A DNA stretch of 64,000 nt from Otis tarda (taxonomy: Eukaryota; Chordata; Aves; Otidiformes; Otididae): positions 67,880,987-67,944,986 of the forward strand of contig CM048557.1 in assembly GCA_026413225.1 (NCBI GenBank), given 5' to 3'. Shown here one piece after another: positions 60,701 to 64,000 of the stretch; the stretch's first letter is position 1, and each line of letters opens with the position of its first letter. Below the pieces are notes generated by a model. That model had not been told where the DNA came from. It did not search any database and saw only the letters and a list, made by a program, of their open reading frames with translations. The position numbers and the translations under genes are program-made.

Positions 60701-62383
60701 TTTTCGAAAAGTATAGATACTTCCTTTACAGAAATTCATACTTGATTTTATTTCTAAACTTCTCGTTGGCAGAGACGGGGTTTTTTGCCATCTAAAGAGT
60801 CACAAGTACGCTGTATCTTGTGATAGCGTTCACATGATACATTGCTGTCCATTCACCACTGCTAATTTCAACAGATAACCTGCCTGAGTCAGTATTTGAG
60901 GACAGAAACTTGGTTTTAAACTTGAGGAAAACAGAGTGGCACGACAGCGACTCTCGCGGAGCTGCCGATGAGGTCCTTTCAGGGCGGGTTTGGCACGTCA
61001 AGGGCCTTCTGCACGGTTCCCGCATCCCTCTGTGCCGAAAACCCGTCCCTGCTCCATAGAAGGAGAACATGGAGCGGAGGCCAGCGAGGCCGCGAGCTGA
61101 ATGATGCAATCCACAGCCAAAGTATTTGCTTCTGAGAGGGCGGCCGCACGGCTTGTGGTGGGGTTTGGCTGCCTCCCAAGCTCCTGTAACGGCCTCTCCT
61201 CGGAGGGAGACGGAGTCGTTCGGGGCGTCCTTCCTGCACAGCAGCTGGTTTTCTTGAATATATGAATCTCAGTGGAAACAACTATGGTTGTCTCCTGGTA
61301 TTCAACGGCTCTGACTCCCTCTCCTCTCTGCAACGCTCCTGTGAAGACATGAGGAAGGCCCGTCATTCCCCGAGTGCTGCCGTGCCGTGCCGGCCGAGGC
61401 AGTGCTTGTGCGACGGTCTTTGAGCCAAGAATTAAAATGCCTTGAAACAGGCTTTGATAAATGGCTGCGTTTTTTACTCAATATGGGGTTTTGGGTTTTG
61501 TAGCTAAGCAGGCTTTTAGTTTTGTCCTTGTTATTCTGTTGCTCCTTGTAGAGATTTTTCGAACCGCTGAAGTGCCTGAACAATAGGTTAGCTGTTGGCC
61601 CAGTTAAACACGCAGTGAAAATTGCTTTGAATGTGGTATTAATCAAAGCAGCCATTGAAAGAAAAGGATGATTGCTGAAATACGTTTGGAATAATCTGGA
61701 AATGCAAGGGGCTAGCGCTGTGTAGAGACAGAAAGGGCTTATAAAATTGGGTGTGGTCTCCTTGTATGCGAGTAAAGATGCGAGAAGTCCGTTTATTTCA
61801 GAAAGTTCTGAGCATCCACCTTCTGAAAATCAATGTTTCCTCTACACTTGCTGCATACTTCTGTGTGGATATCAGAAGGAGCATAAATAAATGTATTTAT
61901 TTAGTTACTATACGAAAAACGACTGCTTAAAAAATGCTAGCTTTTTCCAAGCTTTAGGTTTAGTTTCTTTTTTTCTTTTCCCATGAACTAAGCGCCACTT
62001 AGGTCAGGTTTGTGCTAAATGCATAAAAATGTATGTACGTACTCTTAAAAACCACCGTTGACTTAGGTAAGTGTACTGTTAAATGCATTTTCTATACGGC
62101 AAGTAGAATCAGAACCCAAAGCCGGTGGAAAAAGATGCTGATGTTTTTCTTCTGCTGACGTACGATTCTGACCTCGGTTTTGTTCCCTGTTCACTTTCTA
62201 GTGGAACTGGAGCACCGGATTGATTTCGAGCTCAGGGAAGGTCTCGTGGAGAGCAGATACTGGTCCGCGGTCACGTCGCACACTGCCTATTGGTCATCTC
62301 TGGATATTGCTCTTTTCCTTCTAACCTTCATGTACAAACACGACCAAGAAGACACCGACAAATCCAATTTAGAGGCGATTTGA
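1837..62383 (+). CDS. DDHD1: DDHD1, phosphatidic-acid-preferring phospholipase A1 (12 coding exons, spliced)
   Basis: Joining 1837-2539, 16079-16252, 28524-28652, 30820-30967, 40176-40282, 40445-40551, 51101-51363, 53169-53244, 57052-57201, 58238-58490, 59763-59945 and 62202-62383 gives 2475 nt, or 824 codons plus TGA. Every junction keeps frame and uses GT-AG. The product is recognisable as DDHD1, an intracellular phospholipase A1 that prefers phosphatidic acid and yields 2-acyl lysophospholipid; in humans its loss causes spastic paraplegia SPG28. Visible parts are an acidic N-terminus, a WWE-like segment (about 157-235), an HGIG turn (368-371), the lipase motif SHSLG with Ser492, and a DDHD domain with D617, D772, H791 and D799. 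As I recall them, human isoforms have about 872 and 900 residues. The shortfall here is mainly in low-complexity exon 1 sequence and in one alternative exon. No frameshift or premature stop is seen. The start is the first ATG in the CpG island and has a good Kozak context. Confidence 0.97.
2550..3300. repeat. degenerate minisatellite in the start of intron 1
   Basis: G- and C-rich sequence with a recurring phrase close to ctgggcatcccc. Copies lie near 2652, 2911, 2960, 3003, 3079, 3124, 3220 and 3265. Several spacings fall near 45 bp or its multiples. The elements ggaggag, gggga and acatgggg recur between them. The units are too diverged to set an exact period by eye. No coding potential is credited. 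Confidence 0.55.
7230..7402 (+). mobile_element. CR1 LINE 3'-end fragment (sense)
   Basis: The core gtctgagcaacctgatctgg, gagatgtccctgctcctggc and ggggggttggactgggtg is the CR1 3' region. It ends in the diagnostic gtgattctatgattctac at 7385-7402. It is 5'-truncated; the left boundary is uncertain, and sequence upstream to about 7090 may be a more diverged part. Confidence 0.85.
8320..8510. promoter_or_regulatory. CpG-rich clump inside intron 1
   Basis: About seventeen CpG dinucleotides occur in under 200 bp, including acgatcgttg, ggcgctggcgag and ttccgtgcgat, while surrounding intron sequence is almost CpG-free. This could be an unmethylated enhancer or minor promoter. No repeat family is recognised. 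Confidence 0.35.
14264..14545 (-). mobile_element. CR1 LINE 3'-end fragment (antisense)
   Basis: It starts with the reverse complement of the CR1 terminus (tagaatcacagaatggtttg). It continues through the caggttgctcagagccccgg and aatgtttccagggatggg segments to ttaaaaccattacccctcat. It is 5'-truncated with no reverse-transcriptase part, and is well preserved. Confidence 0.93.
15679..15707. repeat. poly-T tract, 29 bases
   Basis: An uninterrupted T-run about 370 bp before exon 2. It may be the tail of a minus-strand retrocopy, but no AATAAA or recognisable gene sequence abuts it, so a simple homopolymer is the safer reading. Confidence 0.8.
16079..16252 (+). CDS. DDHD1: DDHD1 coding exon 2 (residues 235-292)
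   Basis: The acceptor ttttcag ends at 16078. The first two bases complete Gln235, and the reading continues TEKIPVMRGQWFIDGTWQPL, a very conserved part of the WWE-like module with three tryptophans. The rest, EEEESNLIEQEHLNRFKGQQ and DMEVSKPVDGKE, matches the family linker before the lipase core. The donor g|gtaag starts at 16253, leaving phase 1. Confidence 0.96.
20362..20541 (+). mobile_element. decayed CR1 fragment (sense)
   Basis: Order and spacing match the CR1 3' end: ccatccatcgagatgctcaa, cacctgagcaacctgatt, gttgatcctgctctgtg, and a terminal ttctgtgatcgagtctgtga ending at a tattct-like tail. Many substitutions suggest an older copy than those at 14264 or 38893. Confidence 0.65.
20811..21015 (-). 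mobile_element. decayed CR1 fragment (antisense)
   Basis: It begins tagaatcagcgagtcgtgta, then has agaagggatccctgcagatg and tagtccaacctccc. Later come ggatgtttccagtgg, cacaacctctccgggcaa and a terminal accatagaaaatac. These are in the order expected for an antisense CR1 3' end of a different subfamily from the younger copies. Confidence 0.65.
27587..27612. repeat. poly-T tract, 26 bases
   Basis: An uninterrupted T-run in intron 2 with no recognisable retrocopy next to it. Confidence 0.8.
28524..28652 (+). CDS. DDHD1: DDHD1 coding exon 3 (residues 293-335)
   Basis: The acceptor ttgctgcag ends at 28523, and the exon encodes AIHSLKLSRNHVDWHSVDEV followed by YLYSDATTSKIARTVTQKLG. This segment is nearly invariant in vertebrate DDHD1. 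The donor is aaag|gtaata at 28653, weaker than the usual consensus, and leaves phase 1. Confidence 0.96.
28904..28967. repeat. palindrome and hairpin cluster in intron 3
   Basis: 28904-28917 is a perfect 14-bp palindrome, gtaagtatacttac. At 28936-28967, arms tattacagtggc and gccactgtaata pair perfectly over 12 bp with an 8-nt loop. A further gtaagtat lies at 28921, between the two. Confidence 0.75.
29275..29607 (+). mobile_element. CR1 LINE 3'-end fragment (sense)
   Basis: It covers more of the element than most copies here, starting near gcttctacaagaaagatggg. It then has ggggtaatggttttaaaat, the tagattggaaattaggaa segment and the ggttgcccagaaaggtgg block. The terminus is gtgattctatgattctatg. 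Confidence 0.92.
30393..30645 (-). mobile_element. CR1 LINE 3'-end fragment (antisense)
   Basis: tagaatcatagagggtttgg opens the element. It continues collinearly with the copy at 14264 to ttccttatatccagtctgaa. The left terminus is intact and the other end is truncated. Confidence 0.93.
30820..30967 (+). CDS. DDHD1: DDHD1 coding exon 4 (residues 336-384), start of lipase core
   Basis: The acceptor tctctacag ends at 30819. The exon encodes ASSSGTRLHRGYVEEATLED, then HIVFVVHGIGQKMDQGRIIK. The hydrophobic strand followed by HGIG (368-371) is the N-terminal strand and turn of the alpha/beta-hydrolase fold, probably part of the oxyanion hole; that role is inferred from the fold. The donor at|gtgagt at 30968 splits a Met codon. 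Confidence 0.97.
34886..34940. promoter_or_regulatory. candidate homeodomain-site cluster in intron 4
   Basis: Dense TAAT/ATTA cores occur here: gcaatttaattgtgg, then attatcattataataattac. The stretch is free of recognised repeats. Enhancer function is inference only, because base composition alone can yield such cores in AT-rich DNA. Confidence 0.25.
38893..39160 (-). mobile_element. CR1 LINE 3'-end fragment (antisense)
   Basis: It runs from tcatagaatcataggatagc through ggttgctcagagccccggcc and the aatgtttccagggatggg block to the tattttgaaaccatcacc region. It is very similar to the copies at 14264 and 60029, so it belongs to the same subfamily. Confidence 0.93.
40176..40282 (+). CDS. DDHD1: DDHD1 coding exon 5 (residues 385-420)
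   Basis: The acceptor tttttcatag ends at 40175. The exon reads MMRDTARKIEEKYFSNLATH followed by VEFLPVEWRSKLTLDG. VEFLPVEWR is a strongly conserved block in DDHD-family phospholipases. The donor is g|gtatg at 40283. The intron after this exon is only 162 bp. Confidence 0.97.
40283..40444 (+). other. DDHD1: DDHD1 intron 5, 162 bp and open in frame
   Basis: The phase 1 intron runs from gtatg to a T-rich tract and ttttcag. Its length is exactly 54 codons and it has no stop in the exon frame, so an unspliced transcript would stay open from exon 5 to exon 6. The insertion would be hydrophobic and Cys/Phe-rich and would fall in the lipase core. Clear consensus sites favour normal removal. Confidence 0.9.
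40445..40551 (+). CDS. DDHD1: DDHD1 coding exon 6 (residues 421-456)
   Basis: The acceptor ttttcag ends at 40444. Translation is DTVDSITPDKVRGLRDMLNS followed by SAMDIMYYTSPLYRDE, matching mammalian DDHD1 almost residue for residue. The exon ends on a whole codon (GAA) before gtaagt at 40552. Confidence 0.97.
44112..45303 (-). pseudogene. unidentified protein-like minus-strand segment, possible decayed retrocopy
   Basis: A minus-strand frame is open from just inside a stop near 44500 down to 44112. It has polar, Lys/Arg-rich, protein-like composition, with phrases such as CEPTGGRRRSLKANERSAAQ and GWIVKDHKSKDKECLLHVNQ. Further frames lie upstream on that strand (44811-45125, 44950-45303) and switch phase, as a broken gene copy would. 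There is no evident poly-A tail, start or splice structure, and I do not recognise the family. Chance open frames remain quite possible. Confidence 0.2.
45455..45783 (+). mobile_element. CR1 LINE 3'-end fragment (sense)
   Basis: It starts near tcatggggggctacaggaaa. It includes gacaaggggcaatggtctca, tagattggatattaggaag and the ggttgcccagaaaggtggg block. It ends gtgatgctatgattctata. It is one of the longer copies in the window. Confidence 0.93.
47194..47257. repeat. TTTA-rich simple repeat
   Basis: Imperfect tttatttattta units run directly into the CR1 fragment that follows. The CR1 insertion or its truncation point probably lies at this junction. Confidence 0.85.
47258..47477 (+). mobile_element. 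CR1 LINE 3'-end fragment (sense)
   Basis: It starts at tagatataaggaagaaattt and contains the cactgagggtggtggaacac and ggaaacattccaggccagg blocks. It ends aaccatcctgttattctaag. The usual doubled terminal attctatg is reduced to one imperfect copy. Confidence 0.92.
51101..51363 (+). CDS. DDHD1: DDHD1 coding exon 7 (residues 457-543), catalytic serine
   Basis: The acceptor cttgaaacag ends at 51100, and translation starts LVKGLQQELNRLY. The block GGKVSIVSHSLGCVITYDIM contains the lipase consensus in its SxSxG form, with Ser492 as the predicted nucleophile, equivalent to human Ser537. NPVRLYEQLLQKEEEELEDR is a charged helix likely to form coiled coil. The exon is GC-richer than the AT-rich introns beside it. 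The donor is cg|gtaatg at 51364 and leaves phase 2. Confidence 0.98.
51364..53168 (+). other. DDHD1: DDHD1 intron 7 (1.8 kb)
   Basis: The phase 2 intron runs from gtaatg to attttctag. I see only non-repetitive sequence, apart from a short taa/ata-rich run near 52104-52125. Confidence 0.9.
53169..53244 (+). CDS. DDHD1: DDHD1 coding exon 8 (residues 544-569)
   Basis: The acceptor attttctag ends at 53168. The 76-nt exon completes Arg544 and encodes LREIEERLHGLKAS followed by TISKPPVLKFK, ending on a whole codon before gtatgt at 53245. Its length is not a multiple of three, so skipping it would shift the frame. Confidence 0.95.
53245..57051 (+). other. DDHD1: DDHD1 intron 8 (3.8 kb)
   Basis: The phase 0 intron runs from gtatgt to tctccttag. 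It contains an AT-rich ata/tat stretch at about 53390-53500 and no recognised element or gene. Confidence 0.9.
57052..57201 (+). CDS. DDHD1: DDHD1 coding exon 9 (residues 570-619), start of DDHD domain
   Basis: The acceptor tctccttag ends at 57051. The 150-nt, phase 0-0 exon encodes VENFFCMGSPLAVFLALRGI and ends RLLNIFHPTDPV. FFCMGSPL is the conserved entry strand of the DDHD domain. Asp617 in HPTDP is the first D of the DDHD signature. The donor is gtg|gtgagt at 57202. Confidence 0.97.
57202..58237 (+). other. DDHD1: DDHD1 intron 9 (1.0 kb)
   Basis: The phase 0 intron runs from gtgagt to tcttgcag. Nothing else is recognised. A short stretch near 57655 vaguely recalls a CR1 terminus but is not called. 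Confidence 0.9.
58238..58490 (+). CDS. DDHD1: DDHD1 coding exon 10 (residues 620-703)
   Basis: The acceptor tcttgcag ends at 58237. Translation starts AYRLEPLILKHYSNISPVQI and continues HWYNTANPLPYEHMKPSF, then a Ser/Thr/Pro-rich linker (about 660-685), then RRHYGESITNIGKASIL. The linker is less conserved and is probably disordered and phosphorylatable (inference). The donor g|gtaatt at 58491 leaves phase 1. Confidence 0.96.
58491..59762 (+). other. DDHD1: DDHD1 intron 10 (1.3 kb)
   Basis: The phase 1 intron runs from gtaatt to aatgcag, with a long T-rich tract (about 59727-59748) before the acceptor. No other element is seen. Confidence 0.9.
59763..59945 (+). CDS. DDHD1: DDHD1 coding exon 11 (residues 704-764)
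   Basis: A strong polypyrimidine tract precedes the acceptor aatgcag ending at 59762. The exon reads GAASIGKGLGGMLFSRFGRS, then a polar variable stretch, then PHSSSGFLEPA. The donor is g|gttagg at 59946. In mammals a 28-codon alternative exon can follow this point; here the exon splices in frame straight to the last exon. If the donor were ignored, translation would stop at TAG two codons later. Confidence 0.93.
60029..60290 (-). mobile_element. CR1 LINE 3'-end fragment (antisense)
   Basis: It begins gtagaatcacagaatggttt, is nearly collinear with the copies at 14264 and 38893, and ends in the ctacctccctctatcttgaa region. It is 5'-truncated. Confidence 0.94.
60940..61420. promoter_or_regulatory. 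CpG-rich clump in intron 11
   Basis: CpG density rises well above the neighbouring sequence, with actctcgcggagctgccgat, ccagcgaggccgcgagctga, a gcggccgc site at 61140 and gagtcgttcggggcgtcc. It might be an internal promoter, an enhancer, or GC-rich material of other origin. Open frames of about 100-120 codons on the minus strand follow from the composition and are not recognised. Confidence 0.3.
62202..62383 (+). CDS. DDHD1: DDHD1 last coding exon (residues 765-824 and stop)
   Basis: The acceptor cactttctag ends at 62201, and the first two bases complete Val765. Translation VELEHRIDFELREGLVESRY continues WSAVTSHTAYWSSLDIALFL and ends NLEAI before TGA at 62381. Asp772, His791 and Asp799 are the last three signature residues of the DDHD domain, a putative metal-binding site needed for activity and lipid association in the family. 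Most of the divergence lies in the last 15 residues. Confidence 0.97.
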
Positions 62384-63245
62384 ATTTTTGACTGGGGATG
62401 GGGCGGGATGGGAAAGGAAATTTTAAAACAAATGGCACAAAGCTGATGTTTTACTGTTGAACTGCAGGATATATGGCATGGAGGTTTCAGGTTTAAGTGC
62501 ATGTTTGGATTTTTTCCTATTTCTAAAGAGCAAAAATGATTTGTATTTAAAAGCACTTTATAGTTTTCAACATTTTGCAGTGCTTAATTAGACCTGAAAT
62601 GATTCCAAATTCCTGTTAACTTTGACTGTATAAAAAGCCAACACAACGTGTAGCATCCCATAAGCACGGTTGTGCGGTGTGCTTGGGTGACATACTTGTT
62701 AATCACCATAATTGCTGTTCAGTTCATTCAAGTATAAAAGATTAGTTGATTTAAAAAAAAAAAAAAAATTAATTTCCGTTAACCAAAATATATGTTAGAT
62801 CCAAACCTCAAACTGCCATGTTCTGATGTTTTATGTATCGGTCAATAACAAACGGTGGTGTCATTTTTCTAGGACTTTATTCGACTCCGCATCCTGTTAT
62901 CCACTCTGCCATCGAAAGACCATTCTGACTGCTGGCTTCTGAGGGCGTATCGTACGTGATGCATTTAAAAACTAATGCTGAGAAAAGCATGAAGCAAATA
63001 TTTGAAATACTGTAATTATAATTTATTATTCTCTCTAATTGTTTCATTTTATTCCAGTGTATAAAACATGACTTTTTTACTGGTTTCTTTTGACATAATT
63101 TAAGAACCACATTTATTTTCTACAGTGTTAAGACTTTTTCTCAGAAATACATATCTTTGTACTACTATTCAGATGAATATATGGACACTGTGGCACACTT
63201 TAAGTATTTTTTCATTAAAAATAAATATTTGTGGTTTCACACAAA
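62384..63245 (+). other. DDHD1: DDHD1 3' UTR (minimum extent)
   Basis: AT-rich sequence after TGA at 62381, including a 17-base A-run near 62753. The first good poly(A) signal I see is AATAAA at 63220, so the shortest transcript would end near 63240. A longer 3' UTR reaching past the window edge is possible. Confidence 0.7.
63214..63225 (+). terminator. candidate poly(A) signals ATTAAA and AATAAA
   Basis: ATTAAA (63214-63219) directly precedes AATAAA (63220-63225). They are followed by GT-rich tttgtggtttcac and by T-rich sequence, which fits cleavage near 63240. Confidence 0.5.
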
Positions 63246-64000
63246 TGACATCAGTCACATTCTTCTCAAAGGTAAGTAACTGCCTTTGCTTTTTAGGCCT
63301 CAAGTGGTTCTTGGGCACAGGAAGATTCTGAGCTCATATTAGACTTGGTTTGCAGAGGATCCAGCTGGCTTTTGCTTACCATCGTGAAATATATATATTT
63401 GTGTGTACGTTTGTATAAAAATATATGTATATTTATGCACAAGGAACCTATCAAGAGGAAAGAGAGCAGCATAAAATAAACTCAGTGAGGCCTGAGAATG
63501 CCAGAGCTTAGATTAGATTTGTATCTGAAGCTAATTCAGGAGAAGTCAAGAGAGAAGTGTTGTGATGAAAGGAATTATTCTCCAAATGAAACACTGAAAG
63601 GTCATTGCTGAGGTTTTAAAGCTCTGCAGTAGAAGTGTCAGATACATGGCCTCTGCGCTGCTTCTGGCTGAGGTATTTATGATCTGTGTGGCGTATGTAG
63701 AAGCTGCAGAATATAAATTTTTGTTTAAAAAAAAAAAATCGGGCTGTGATGTTGGTGAACAGCGGTATTCTCACTGTAAACAGATGCGGCAACGTCAGCC
63801 CACACCAGCAGCCAGCCTCAGCCAGCGGCTCCGAGACGTGGAAACCGCCCAGATGTCCCTTTCTAAAATTCTGGGGAGAAAGAGAATATTATTCTCCAAA
63901 AAATAATATTACTGGGGCTGTTGCTTGTTTCCCCATGGTGCAATGGGGAAGGGAGTTGGGAGCTTGGAAAAAATCCAGCCTTGGTGAATTGTAACTCTCC
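63246..64000. other. distal 3' UTR or intergenic sequence
   Basis: It contains an atatat/gtatat microsatellite-like stretch near 63388-63435 and otherwise unremarkable sequence. Open frames near 63646-63994 have no recognisable similarity, and no second gene start is evident. Confidence 0.6.
63475..63480 (+). terminator. alternative poly(A) signal AATAAA
   Basis: A second AATAAA within ataaaataaactc, 250 bp further on, preceded by an AT-repeat stretch. It could serve a longer transcript. Confidence 0.3.

Larger units (their letters stand above)
59946..62201 (+). other. DDHD1: DDHD1 intron 11 (2.3 kb)
   Basis: The phase 1 intron runs from gttagg to cactttctag. It contains an antisense CR1 fragment that starts only 83 bp after the donor, and a CpG-rich clump (60940-61420). 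In mammals an alternative 84-nt exon lies in the equivalent interval. I could not find a matching sequence by eye. Confidence 0.9.

Overview
The window is vertebrate nuclear DNA, almost certainly from a bird. It carries one multi-exon gene with GT-AG introns of up to 13.5 kb, a CpG-island promoter, and ten fragments of the CR1 LINE 3' end, a hallmark of avian (and more broadly sauropsid) genomes. The species cannot be named from the sequence. No bacterial, plasmid, phage or CRISPR features were seen.

The gene is DDHD1 (phosphatidic-acid-preferring phospholipase A1), on the + strand. The whole open reading frame is present in twelve coding exons between 1837 and 62383. All exons join in frame through GT-AG sites and give a predicted protein of 824 residues. 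Order along the protein: acidic, low-complexity N-terminus; WWE-like segment (about 157-235); lipase core with an HGIG turn (368-371) and the nucleophile motif SHSLG (Ser492); then the DDHD domain, with its defining residues D617, D772, H791 and D799.

Layout: 1-1555 is a degenerate tandem array whose best part has a 41-42 bp period. It runs into a CpG-rich promoter/5' UTR (about 1556-1836). Exon 1 is at 1837-2539 and is followed by a second degenerate minisatellite (about 2550-3300). Introns 1, 2, 4 and 6 (13.5, 12.3, 9.2 and 10.5 kb) fill most of the window. They hold CR1 fragments, homopolymers, two CpG-rich clumps and AT-rich stretches that look like possible conserved non-coding DNA. The 3' UTR starts at 62384. 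Possible poly(A) signals lie at 63220 and 63475.

No second functional gene is supported. The observations most worth checking are: a 162-bp intron 5 that is open and in frame; no visible counterpart of a 28-codon alternative exon known from mammals; minisatellites on both sides of exon 1; and a protein-like minus-strand segment at 44.1-45.3 kb. I did not find a convincing new biological system.
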